A model generated the notes under the pieces. It did not search any database and was not told where the DNA came from. It was given only the letters and a program-made list of their open reading frames with translations. 40,506 nt of DNA from Longimicrobiales bacterium. GTDB lineage: Bacteria; Gemmatimonadota; Gemmatimonadetes; Longimicrobiales; Gaopeijiaceae. The DNA lies in contig JANQDZ010000020.1 of assembly GCA_028278645.1 (NCBI GenBank), positions 1-40,506 on the forward strand, written 5' to 3'. The position numbers and the translations under genes were made by a program. Numbering within the stretch: the first letter of the stretch is position 1; each line of letters starts with the position of its first letter. Of the stretch, positions 32,820 to 40,506 are shown piece after piece.

Positions 32820-34825
32820 GGTATGCTGAGACGGGCTTCAACCTCGAGCTCGATTTGGCCAGAGGGAACATCGAGCGGGTGCCCACCGATGCCCATCTCT
32901 CCGAGCTACACCTCGGAGGACTTGGAACGAACGCCAGGCTCATGTGGGACAGAGTGGGCCCGGAGGTTGACGCTTTCGACGACGAGAACCTCCTGGTCTT
33001 CGGCACTGGGCTCCTGGCCGGGACTCCTGCGCCAGGTTGCAACCGGACCATCGTGTCCACCATCTCCCCTCAAACGAAGCTGATGGCTTTTTCCATGATG
33101 GGAGGTTTCTGGGGCCCAGAGCTGAAGCATGCAGGCTACGACAAGGTGGTCATCAAAGGAAAGTCCCCGGAATGGGTCTACATCTACATCAATGACGACA
33201 CCGTAGAGATCCGGGACGCAAAAAGGTTCGTGGGCCTTGGGACGCTGGAATCCGCCGAACTCATCCGGCAGGAGCTGGGTGAACCGAACGTCCAGATCTC
33301 GTCCATCGGCCTGGCCGGCGAGAACCGGGTCTGGTTCGCGTCGATTGAACAGGGGCGAGCCAGCGCCAGTCGCCTGGGCGTGGGCGCGGTCATGGGGGAC
33401 AAGAAAGTAAAAGCGATCGCCGTAAAAGGATCGAAAGACATCCAGATCGCAAAACCCCTGGATTTCATTCAACACTGCAACGACGCACTGAAGTACATCG
33501 AGAAGCGGGATAAAAATCCGATCCCGAACGTGATGCCCATCCTGGCCGGGCTCGGTTCCCCCCAGGAAATGGCCATTCACGACGAGAAATGGCACACAGA
33601 GAACTTCATGTGGGGGAATGCCCGGGAGCGAAGAAAGGAGTTCTGGACCGAGGAGATCCAGGAGGTTTGGACGGAGACCATGGAGACCATGCGGACCCGC
33701 CTCCTGAGCTGCCACAACTGTCCAATGAAATGCGGTGCATCCATCGCCGTGGACAAGCGCTTCTGCTCCTACATGATGAAGTGTTTCTCCAAGCTCACCT
33801 ACACCATGGGAGCTTATTCCGACCTGGACTTCGGGCTGCGGATCGCCCAGAAAGCCACGGAGCACGGGATCGACGCCTTCTCGGGCCCACAAACCATGGC
33901 TTTCGCGGTCGAGCTCTATGAGGCAGGAATCCTCACCGACAAGGAGATGCCCGACTTTCCGGCCGACAACGAGGGTCGGTTCTACTGGCTCCTGGACAGG
34001 ATCGTGCGGCGGGAAGGGATTGGTGACGTGCTTGCCGACGGCACCTACTGGGCTGCTGAAACCATCGGGAACGGTGCGGAGGAGTACGCTCACAACAACA
34101 TCAGAAAAACCGAGCAGCTCCCGCTGAAGCTCGGCATGCTGAATCCCATCTATTTCCTGATGTACTGCACCGGCGAGAAGGCCAACATCACCCAGATCGA
34201 AGGGAACTTCCCTCAAGCCCCCTTCTTCACCAGGGAAGAGAACGAAGCCTTCATCGAAGACTGGCCCCACGTCCCCCACGAGAAATTCAAGGAGTGGTTC
34301 GTGGAGTGGGAGCTGCGGGGTGAGAAATCCATACCGAACTATCCGCCCATTGATGCCACCTGCGAAATCGTGGACTGGCAGGAGAGGATGCACTACATCG
34401 ACGACAGCACCGGGATGTGCGCCGGTCTATCGTCCTTCCCCCTTAAGCCGCCCTTCCACATCCACAACCTTCCGGGACTGATCTCGGCGGGCACTGGGTT
34501 CGACCTGGACGAGGAAGGGCTGGTCCACCTTACCAAAAGAAACCGAAACCTCGTCCGGGCCAACAACCTCCGCCGGGGCCTGACCCGGGCGGACGAAAAG
34601 CCCCCCGAAGACCACTGGAAGAGGCGGTTCCCGGAGCTCGAGAAGAGGCTCCTGGACGAGTACTACACATATAAAGGGTGGAACCAGGAAGGGGTTCCAA
34701 CACGAGAAACCCTCGAGGACCTGGACCTCGGCTACGTATACGAAGAGTTCGTTCAGCGGGGGATTCTGAAGGAGGAGGAAAAGGCTACCGCAGGATCGGC
34801 CGCCCAGGAAGGCGGTGGGCCCTGA
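32816..34825 (+). CDS. bamB: Class II benzoyl-CoA reductase, tungsten active-site subunit
   Basis: An aldehyde:ferredoxin oxidoreductase-family protein of 669 residues. It carries the tungsten bis-pterin site that dearomatises benzoyl-CoA to the 1,5-dienoyl-CoA. The N-terminus (MRYAETGFNLELDLARGNIE, LHLGGLGTNARLMWDR, GCNRTIVSTISPQT) and long internal stretches (ILAGLGSPQEMAIHDEKWHT, YCTGEKANITQIEGNFPQAP, GLSSFPLKPPFHIHN) match BamB as I remember it, not general AORs. The cluster cysteines are in SCHNCPMKCGA (Cys299, Cys302, Cys306). Cys323 in YMMKCF is at the position of the W-ligating cysteine (Cys322) of Geobacter BamB. It overlaps tetR by 4 bp and bamC by 1 bp. Confidence 0.97.
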   Translation: MRYAETGFNLELDLARGNIERVPTDAHLSELHLGGLGTNARLMWDRVGPEVDAFDDENLLVFGTGLLAGTPAPGCNRTIVSTISPQTKLMAFSMMGGFWGPELKHAGYDKVVIKGKSPEWVYIYINDDTVEIRDAKRFVGLGTLESAELIRQELGEPNVQISSIGLAGENRVWFASIEQGRASASRLGVGAVMGDKKVKAIAVKGSKDIQIAKPLDFIQHCNDALKYIEKRDKNPIPNVMPILAGLGSPQEMAIHDEKWHTENFMWGNARERRKEFWTEEIQEVWTETMETMRTRLLSCHNCPMKCGASIAVDKRFCSYMMKCFSKLTYTMGAYSDLDFGLRIAQKATEHGIDAFSGPQTMAFAVELYEAGILTDKEMPDFPADNEGRFYWLLDRIVRREGIGDVLADGTYWAAETIGNGAEEYAHNNIRKTEQLPLKLGMLNPIYFLMYCTGEKANITQIEGNFPQAPFFTREENEAFIEDWPHVPHEKFKEWFVEWELRGEKSIPNYPPIDATCEIVDWQERMHYIDDSTGMCAGLSSFPLKPPFHIHNLPGLISAGTGFDLDEEGLVHLTKRNRNLVRANNLRRGLTRADEKPPEDHWKRRFPELEKRLLDEYYTYKGWNQEGVPTRETLEDLDLGYVYEEFVQRGILKEEEKATAGSAAQEGGGP

Positions 34826-35367
34826 TGGCTAAGAACGACAAGAGAATCATTAAGAACATCAGGATCGATGTCGACAAGTGTAATGGCTGCCGAGCGTGCG
34901 AGGTCATCTGCGCAGCTCACCACGCCCAGCCGAGGTTCAGCAGCACAAACCCGGCCCGTGCCCGGGTCAGGGTGATCCGGGAACCGCTGTCCGACATCTA
35001 CGTCCCCGTTTTCGCCGGTGAGTATACGGCCGCGGAGTGCGCAGGTCGGGACAAATACATTATCGACGGGAAGGAGTACGAAGAGTGCGCCTTCTGCCGT
35101 GCCTCATGTCCGTCCCGGGACATCTTCAAGGAACCGGATTCCGACCTCCCGCTGAAATGTGACATGTGTGAGTCCGACCCCACGCTGGAAGAGCCCCTTT
35201 GCGTCACTTGGTGCCTGGCCGATGCCCTCGTCTACGAAGAGCGGGAGGAAGACGCGGCTCCGGAGGCGAGGCCCGAGGAGGTCGACGAGGGCCTGGAGGC
35301 TTTGGCCAAGCGGCACGGTTGGGACAAGGTGATGGACGCCGTGAACAGAATGGGCAGCAAGGACTGA
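34825..35367 (+). CDS. bamC: Benzoyl-CoA reductase iron-sulfur subunit
   Basis: A 180-residue ferredoxin-like protein that feeds electrons to BamB. Twelve cysteines can build three [4Fe-4S] clusters: Cys19/22/25/29 (CNGCRACEVIC), then Cys72, Cys88/91/95 (CAFCRASC), Cys112/115 (CDMC), Cys126 and Cys130 (CVTWC). This matches the three-cluster BamC of the known BamBC heterotetramer. The open frame extends upstream to 34678, but the ATG at 34825 is right because it overlaps the bamB stop (TGATG) and starts the conserved region. The C-terminus is an acidic helix (EEREEDAAPEARPEEVDE). The bamD gene follows after 9 bp. Confidence 0.95.
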   Translation: MAKNDKRIIKNIRIDVDKCNGCRACEVICAAHHAQPRFSSTNPARARVRVIREPLSDIYVPVFAGEYTAAECAGRDKYIIDGKEYEECAFCRASCPSRDIFKEPDSDLPLKCDMCESDPTLEEPLCVTWCLADALVYEEREEDAAPEARPEEVDEGLEALAKRHGWDKVMDAVNRMGSKD

Positions 35368-35376
35368 GGGAGGAGC

Positions 35377-36618
35377 GTGAGCGCCGTGGAGACCGTCACC
35401 CCATTCGCCGAGATCATCGAAGAGATCAAAGAGGCGGGTGGTGATGCCTTCAAGTACTGCTACCAGTGCGGGAAGTGTGACGTGGTCTGTCCATGGAATA
35501 GGGTTCGGCCTTTCAGCATTCGGAAGATCGTCTGGCAAGCGGCGTTGGGCCTACCCGAAATCGAGCTGGACGAAATCTGGCGCTGCACAACCTGCGGGCG
35601 ATGCCCCTCCCACTGCCCAAGGGGCGTGGAACAAATCGAGGTCGGAGTCGCGATCCGGAGGATCGCCACGGCCTACGATGTCTTCCCCGCATCTGTGGGT
35701 GGAATCAGCACCGCCGGGTCCAGCCTCGCCACGGACGGGAACCCCCTGGGAGAAGACCGGGAAAACCGGGCCCAGTGGGCCAACGGCCTTTCGGTCAAGC
35801 CGTTCAAGGAGGGCATGGAGGTCCTTTTCTTTGTGGGTTGCTACTACGCCTACGACCCGAGGCTGAGGAAGGTCGCGGTCGCCACCGCCGACCTCCTGGA
35901 CAGGGCCGGAGTGGCTTTCGGCACCCTGGGCAGCAAAGAGAGCTGTTGCGGTGAGAGCATCCGGAAGACGGGGAACGAAGAGGTCTTCAAGAGCCTTGCC
36001 CGGGAAAACATCAAGGCCTTCATCGACCATGGCGTGAAAAGGGTCCTGGTGGCCTCCCCCCACTGCTACCACACGTTCAAGAACGAGTACCCGGAATTTA
36101 TGGTCCACCTGGACGTGGTCCACATCTCCCAGTACCTGATGGAGCTCGTGGAGGCCGGGCGATTGGAGGTGGACGGGGAGCTCCCCAAGAGAGTCACCTT
36201 CCACGACCCCTGCTACCTGGGGCGCCACAACGGCGTCTTCGAGGAACCCAGGGAGATCCTCGAAAAGCTGGAGGGCCTGGAACTGGTGGAGATGCCGGAC
36301 ACCCGGCAGGACAGCCTGTGCTGCGGAGGCGGGGGAGGCCGGATCTGGGCCGAAACTCCGAAAGGGGAGCGGTTCTCCGACCTGAGGGTGGAACAGGCTG
36401 TTGAGGTGGGAGCTCAGGTGTTGGCCACGGCCTGTCCCTACTGCATCAGCAACTTCGAGGAGAGCAGGCTGGCTCTGGGGGACCAGGCCCCAGAGATCAA
36501 GGACATCACGGAGGTCGTCCTGGAAGCGTTGCAGGGGAACGGAGGCCAGTCAGAGGGTGGCCAGGAGGGACCCGGCGAGACGGCCGAAAGGCCTTCAGGG
36601 AACGGGGGCCGGCCATGA
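35377..36618 (+). CDS. bamD: Heterodisulfide-reductase-like subunit (HdrC-HdrB type) of the Bam complex
   Basis: A 413-residue HdrD-like protein that fuses an HdrC-like ferredoxin region to HdrB-like CCG domains. Two [4Fe-4S] motifs are at Cys28/31/34/38 (CYQCGKCDVVCP) and Cys70/73/76/80 (CTTCGRCPSHCP). The two CCG modules are visible as GCYYAYDPR...ESCCGES...ASPHCYH and HDPCYLGRHNG...LCCGGGGG...ACPYC. Such domains ligate the non-cubane clusters of heterodisulfide reductase. The start is GTG at 35377, directly after GGGAGGAGC. It overlaps bamE by 4 bp. The last 30 residues are low-complexity Gly/Glu. In the Bam complex it is expected to pass electrons between BamE and BamBC. Confidence 0.92.
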   Translation: MSAVETVTPFAEIIEEIKEAGGDAFKYCYQCGKCDVVCPWNRVRPFSIRKIVWQAALGLPEIELDEIWRCTTCGRCPSHCPRGVEQIEVGVAIRRIATAYDVFPASVGGISTAGSSLATDGNPLGEDRENRAQWANGLSVKPFKEGMEVLFFVGCYYAYDPRLRKVAVATADLLDRAGVAFGTLGSKESCCGESIRKTGNEEVFKSLARENIKAFIDHGVKRVLVASPHCYHTFKNEYPEFMVHLDVVHISQYLMELVEAGRLEVDGELPKRVTFHDPCYLGRHNGVFEEPREILEKLEGLELVEMPDTRQDSLCCGGGGGRIWAETPKGERFSDLRVEQAVEVGAQVLATACPYCISNFEESRLALGDQAPEIKDITEVVLEALQGNGGQSEGGQEGPGETAERPSGNGGRP

Positions 36619-39600
36619 CCGGCCCCAACGGCGCCCCCAGGACCGGCGACGAGAAGGTCCTGCCGGGCACCCCCAGAGACGACTTCGGGGACGTTATGGT
36701 CGTGGGCGGAGGTATGAGCGGCATCCAGGCCTCCCTGGATCTGGCCTCGTCGGGGTTTAAGGTCTACCTGGTGGAAAAAGACCCCACCATCGGCGGGAAG
36801 ATGGCCCAGCTGGACAAGACCTTCCCCACCAACGACTGCTCGATGTGCATCGAATCCCCGAAGTTCATCGAGTGTGACCGGCATCCCAACATCGAGATCC
36901 TCACCTACACCGAAGTCGAAACGGTCGAGGGCGAGGCCGGAGATTTCGAGGTCACCCTCAACCGGAAACCCCGCTACGTCAACGAAGACCTCTGTACGGG
37001 GTGCACGGTCTGTGTCGAATACTGCCCCATCCATATCCCGGATCCGTTCAACCAGGAGCTGTCGGACAACAAGGCGACACACATCTATTTCTCCCAAGCA
37101 GTCCCCCTGGTCCCTTACATCGATGAACGGTGCGCGTATCTCCTGGACGGCCGCTGTTCGATCTGCGAGGGAGTCTGCCAGAACAAGGCCATCGATCTTC
37201 GGCAAAAGGCCGAGAAGAAGACCGTGAAGGTGGGGGCCATCGTCCTGGCACCAGGATACGGGGTATTCGACCCCCGGCTTCGGGGAGACTATGGATACGG
37301 GAAGCTGAAGAATGTGGTCACGAGCCTCGACTTCGAACGGCTGCTCTGTTCCACCGGGCCCCACGAAGGTGAGATCCTCCGCCCCTCAGACCAGAAGCAC
37401 CCCCACAAGATCGCGTGGATTCACTGTGTCGGGAGCAGGCAGATCCTGGAGGGAGGCCACAGCTACTGCTCTTCGGTCTGTTGTTCCTACATCCAGAAGC
37501 AAGTGATCCTGGCCAAAGACCACGACGCGGACACGGAAGCGGTCATCTTCCACAACGACATCCGGTCTTTCGGGAAGGACTTCGAGCGGTTCTACAACCG
37601 GGCTGCGAACCTCCCTGGTGTGGAGTTCATCCGAAGCTACGTCGAAATCGGCCGGGAGATTCCCGAGACAAAAAACGTCACCATCCGATACGCCACCGAC
37701 CAGGACGGCGTGAAGGAAGAGGAGTTCGACCTGGTGGTCCTGGGCGTAGGGCTCGGTCCTCCAGCTCAGGTTCACCACCTGGCCGAGCAGTTCGGCATCG
37801 AGCTCAACGAACACGGATTCTGCAAGACCAACCAGGTGAACCCCATCGAGACCAGCCGCCCGGGGGTTTTTGTCAGTGGCGCCTTCCAGGGGCCAATGGA
37901 CATCCCGGAATCGGTCATGAGCGCCAGCGGAACCAACGCCCTGGCGGGCGCACTTCTCAACGCCAGACGGGGCAAGCTGGACACGGAGAGGGTTTACCCG
38001 GAGGAGCGGGACGTCACCGAGGAGGAAATCAAGGTCGGGGTATTCACCTGCCACTGCGGTGCGAACATCGGCCGCGTGGTGGATATCCCGGACGTCACCG
38101 AGTACTCGAAGACACTACCCAACGTCGCCCACGCCGAAGAAGGCCTCTTCATCTGCTCCACCGACGCTGCGGCCCAGATCGCCGACACGATCCGTGAGAA
38201 GGGGCTGAACCGGGTTGTGGTGGCTGCTTGTACGCCCCGGACCCATGAGCCCCTCTTCCGAGACACCCTCCGGGAGGGTGGCATCAACCAATACTTCTTC
38301 GACATGGCGAATATCCGGGAGCACTGCTCCTGGGTCCATTCGAAGGAGAAGGAAAAGGCCACCGCGAAGGCCAAGGACATCATTCGGATGTCCGTAGCCA
38401 GGACCACCGGCCTGGAGCCCCTCCAGGAGTACGAACTCCCCGTCAACAAAGCGGCCCTGGTGGTAGGCGGAGGTGTGGCCGGGTTGAACAGCGCCCTTGG
38501 CTTGGCCAACCAGGGGTTCGAAGTCCACCTGGTGGAGAAGGAGGATGAGCTGGGCGGGATGGCACGGCGCATACAAAACACCCTGGAAGGGGTGGACGTC
38601 CAGGCCTACTTGAAGAACCTCATTCGCCAGGTCTATCAACACCGGCTAATCCACGTCCTTCACGGCGCCACCATCGTAGACGCCTCGGGATACGTGGGGA
38701 ACTTCATCACGACCGTAGAGGCCGAGGGGCGAACCAAAGAGATCCAGCACGGAGTCACCATCCTCGCCACCGGTGCGGAGGAGCACACGCCGACCGAGTA
38801 CCTGTACGGAGAGGACGAACGGATTTGCACACAGCTCCAATTGGAGGAACGGCTGGCGGCTGGCAAGGCGGATCCGGAGGAGAGCCTGACGACGCTCGGG
38901 CCAGAGTTGGAGGACGTCGACCGTGTGGTGATGATCCAGTGTGTCGGATGCAGGCAGGAGGGCCGGGATTACTGCGCCCGGATCTGCTGCAGCCAGGCCA
39001 TCAAGAACGCCCTGAGCCTGAAGGCCCGAAAACCCGACATGGACATCTCGATCTTGTATCGGGACATGCGGACCTACGGCTTCAAAGAAGACTACTACCT
39101 GGAAGCCGCCGAGAAGGGCGTTCGGTTTGTGCGTTGGGAACCGGATAATCGACCCGAGGTGGAGCCCGGAAAGGACGAAGCCGGCCAGCCCGTTCTTCAG
39201 GTCACCGTCCCCGATGTGATCCTCGGGCAGCGGCTGGCTCTAGACGCCGATCTCCTCGTCCTCTCTGCGGCGGCGGTTCCTTCGGCAGGCAACCCCGAGG
39301 TATCCCGCCTCTTCAAGGTGCCGGTGAATCCCGACGGGTTCTTCCAGGAGGCTCACGTAAAACTCCGGCCGGTGGACTTCGGCGCCGACGGTGTCTTCAT
39401 GTGCGGGGCGAATCACTATCCGAAGCACCTCTCGGAGGCGGTGAGTCAGGCCTATGGGGCAGCCGGTCGAGCCGTGACACTCCTCTCTCATGAGACGGTT
39501 ACGGCCTCGGGTTCTGTTTGTGAGGTGGAAGAATCGGCCTGCATCGCCTGCGGGGCGTGTCTGGATGCATGCACGTACGACGCCATCCACTGGACCGGGA

Positions 39601-39761
39601 GGAAAGCATCCCAGAAAGCCGCCGTGAACCCGGCCCTCTGCAAGGGCGACGGCCTTTGCTGTTCCTTCTGTCCCACCGATGCCATCACCCTCCGGCATTT
39701 CACCAACGAGGAGGTTTTCAACCAGATCGACGCGGCTCTGTCCGAATCGTGGAGCGGGTGA
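36615..39761 (+). CDS. bamE: HdrA-like flavin/iron-sulfur subunit of the Bam complex
   Basis: A 1048-residue protein with two HdrA-like halves. The first has an FAD Rossmann motif VMVVGGGMSGIQASLDLA (from about residue 27), then NDCSMCIESPKF, a ferredoxin motif CTGCTVCVEYCP, and CSICEGVCQ. The second FAD motif, ALVVGGGVAGLNSALGLA, starts near 613. The C-terminus (about 975-1026) has CIACGACLDACTYDAI and CKGDGLCCSFCPTDAI, a two-cluster ferredoxin. The double-HdrA arrangement is like that of BamE and of other large HdrA proteins proposed to carry out flavin-based electron bifurcation. It overlaps bamD by 4 bp (ATGA). A 114-bp gap separates it from bamF. It is expected to be cytoplasmic. Confidence 0.93.
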   Translation: MTGPNGAPRTGDEKVLPGTPRDDFGDVMVVGGGMSGIQASLDLASSGFKVYLVEKDPTIGGKMAQLDKTFPTNDCSMCIESPKFIECDRHPNIEILTYTEVETVEGEAGDFEVTLNRKPRYVNEDLCTGCTVCVEYCPIHIPDPFNQELSDNKATHIYFSQAVPLVPYIDERCAYLLDGRCSICEGVCQNKAIDLRQKAEKKTVKVGAIVLAPGYGVFDPRLRGDYGYGKLKNVVTSLDFERLLCSTGPHEGEILRPSDQKHPHKIAWIHCVGSRQILEGGHSYCSSVCCSYIQKQVILAKDHDADTEAVIFHNDIRSFGKDFERFYNRAANLPGVEFIRSYVEIGREIPETKNVTIRYATDQDGVKEEEFDLVVLGVGLGPPAQVHHLAEQFGIELNEHGFCKTNQVNPIETSRPGVFVSGAFQGPMDIPESVMSASGTNALAGALLNARRGKLDTERVYPEERDVTEEEIKVGVFTCHCGANIGRVVDIPDVTEYSKTLPNVAHAEEGLFICSTDAAAQIADTIREKGLNRVVVAACTPRTHEPLFRDTLREGGINQYFFDMANIREHCSWVHSKEKEKATAKAKDIIRMSVARTTGLEPLQEYELPVNKAALVVGGGVAGLNSALGLANQGFEVHLVEKEDELGGMARRIQNTLEGVDVQAYLKNLIRQVYQHRLIHVLHGATIVDASGYVGNFITTVEAEGRTKEIQHGVTILATGAEEHTPTEYLYGEDERICTQLQLEERLAAGKADPEESLTTLGPELEDVDRVVMIQCVGCRQEGRDYCARICCSQAIKNALSLKARKPDMDISILYRDMRTYGFKEDYYLEAAEKGVRFVRWEPDNRPEVEPGKDEAGQPVLQVTVPDVILGQRLALDADLLVLSAAAVPSAGNPEVSRLFKVPVNPDGFFQEAHVKLRPVDFGADGVFMCGANHYPKHLSEAVSQAYGAAGRAVTLLSHETVTASGSVCEVEESACIACGACLDACTYDAIHWTGRKASQKAAVNPALCKGDGLCCSFCPTDAITLRHFTNEEVFNQIDAALSESWSG

Positions 39762-39763
39762 AG

Positions 39764-39871
39764 ATGTCCGCGCCCCGGACTTCCGCGGACGCAGGTCCCG
39801 TCGAACGCCGGCCGGCACAGACGGCCAGCAGCACGGGGCACTCCCATCCCTTCGGTGAGGAAAGGAGGTAA
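39764..39871 (+). CDS. Possible 35-codon ORF between bamE and bamF (doubtful)
   Basis: ATG at 39764 follows the bamE stop by 2 bp, and the frame ends at TAA 39869-39871, overlapping the bamF ribosome site. The product would be basic and Pro/Ser/Thr-rich (starting MSAPRTSADAGPVERR), and I recognise no family. Translation through it could unfold or couple to the bamF start. It may equally be chance, because the same frame is open far upstream inside bamE. Confidence 0.2.
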   Translation: MSAPRTSADAGPVERRPAQTASSTGHSHPFGEERR

Positions 39872-39875
39872 GGAT

Positions 39876-40506
39876 ATGGCGGGTCAAGGACACACGCCGA
39901 GGATCGTCGCTTTCCTCTGTAACTGGTGAGCTTATTCCGCTGCGGATCTCTCTGGCGTGACCAGACAAAGTTATGCACCGGAAATTCGAATCATACGGCT
40001 CATGTGCACCGGCCGGATCGACCTCGCTTTCGTCCTCCGAGCCTTCCAGAAGGGAGCGGACGGGGTGATCATCGGAGGCTGTTGGCTCGGCGAGTGCCAC
40101 TACGTCACCGAAGGGAATTACTACGCCCTGAACATGATGCACCTCTGCAAGAGGTTGCTCGAGCGAACGGGGATGGACCCCGGGCGTCTCCGACTGGAGT
40201 GGATCTCGGCCTCCGAGGGGACACGATTCGCGGAGGTCATGAACGACTTCGCCGGCCAGCTTCGGGAGCTAGGACCGTTGGGAGAGGGAGAAGGGGTGGA
40301 CCAGGCGGAGCTCCAAGGCAAGCTGGAGGAGACCCGGGAGCTGATTCCCTACATCAAGATCCAGAAGAAGGAAAAGCTGGCCCTCCGTCTCGACACCCAA
40401 GAGGAGTACGACGAGCTGTATTCCAGGGACGAAGTGGACCAGATCTTCTCCGAAGTTGTGTCCTACTGGGTGGATCCTGAGAAGTGCCAAGCCTGCATGA
40501 TCTGTG
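39876..40506 (+). CDS. bamF: MvhD-like selenoprotein subunit of the Bam complex (UGA = Sec18; partial)
   Basis: The ATG at 39876 follows a strong AAAGGAGG site by 7 bases. Reading through the TGA at 39927-39929 as selenocysteine gives a continuous 210-codon frame to the window edge. The N-terminus RIVAFLCNWU (Cys15, Sec18), then IRIIRLMCTGRID, GADGVIIGGCWLGECHY and LEWISASEGTRFAEV, are the conserved MvhD/VhuD elements, whose CNWC site holds a [2Fe-2S] cluster or redox pair. Near the right edge CQACMIC starts a ferredoxin domain. MvhD-type proteins link HdrA to a hydrogenase or NADH module, so here BamE to BamGHI. Stopping at TGA would leave 17 residues, while conservation continues unbroken in the same frame, so neither pseudogene nor frameshift fits. 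The gene runs off the right edge. Confidence 0.9.
39920..39974 (+). promoter_or_regulatory. Putative bacterial SECIS element of bamF
   Basis: A hairpin downstream of the UGA (39927-39929) has stem UCUGG (39951-39955) with CCAGA (39961-39965) and loop CGUGA. The loop starts 26 nt after the UGA and has G at its second position, as in the published bSECIS consensus as I recall it. A second helix UAACU (39920-39924) with AGUUA (39969-39973) would enclose the UGA, with a G-U extension. Folding was done by eye only. Confidence 0.6.

Noticed and set aside
32906-34393. 495-codon open frame antisense to bamB
   Set aside because: It is a shadow of a GC-rich gene, with no family resemblance; bamB on the other strand is unambiguous.
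39926-40480. A 184-codon open frame near the right edge that could be called as a gene
   Set aside because: It is out of frame with the MvhD-like protein, reads as low-complexity Arg/Gly/Pro, and arises only because bamF is interrupted by TGA.
39876-40506. bamF as a pseudogene with a premature stop
   Set aside because: The stop replaces exactly the redox cysteine of CNWC, the frame is intact on both sides, and a SECIS-like hairpin follows.
1-40506. CRISPR arrays, insertion sequences, rRNA and tRNA genes
   Set aside because: I saw no repeat-spacer pattern, no transposase-like protein or terminal repeats, and no tRNA or rRNA sequence on reading through.

Overview
The window is GC-rich bacterial DNA, densely coded on both strands. 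Lipoprotein and Sec-type signal peptides suggest a diderm, and the redox enzymes suggest a strict or facultative anaerobe. The core is a locus for anaerobic degradation of aromatic compounds through benzoyl-CoA by the ATP-independent class II (tungsten) benzoyl-CoA reductase. The phylum cannot be fixed from this sequence. The M14/M19 peptidase neighbourhood and 'AGQ'-type signal peptide ends recall Gemmatimonadota-like genomes, which is only an impression.

Layout. (1) 1-6773: end of an M19 dipeptidase, an AlkA-type DNA glycosylase, and a two-gene operon of secreted M14 zinc carboxypeptidases. (2) 6920-13781: PLP aminotransferase, acyl-CoA dehydrogenase, a LeuB-like decarboxylating dehydrogenase, a transglutaminase-like protein, and indolepyruvate:ferredoxin oxidoreductase IorAB. 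(3) 13778-19471, minus strand: thiolase, 3-hydroxyacyl-CoA dehydrogenase/crotonase fusion, SDR, second thiolase and DUF35 partner, a CoA beta-oxidation operon. (4) 19722-24100, plus strand, divergent from (3): a LeuA/homocitrate-synthase-like enzyme, then the signature trio Had (BamQ), Oah (BamA) and Dch (BamR). (5) 24104-31978, minus strand: di-heme cytochrome, membrane protein, MoeA-PBP fusion, M16 protease and a second MoeA. (6) 32181-40506, plus strand: a TetR regulator with its own promoter and an 18-bp palindromic operator, then bamB, bamC, bamD, bamE and the start of bamF, tightly packed.

How they work together. BamBC reduces benzoyl-CoA to cyclohexa-1,5-diene-1-carboxyl-CoA, with BamD, BamE and BamF as Hdr/Mvh-like electron-transfer (probably bifurcating) parts. 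Dch, Had and Oah then hydrate, oxidise and hydrolytically open the ring to 3-hydroxypimelyl-CoA, and the thiolase/HCDH/SDR operon can supply the following beta-oxidation. The MoeA genes fit the need for a tungstopterin. The aminotransferase and IorAB could feed aromatic amino acids into the pathway.

The most notable observation is that bamF is broken for ordinary ORF finding: an in-frame TGA at 39927-39929 falls in the MvhD motif FLCNW(C/U) and is followed by a hairpin of bacterial SECIS type. BamF is therefore very probably a selenoprotein. The window ends inside bamF; bamGHI, if present, lie to the right.
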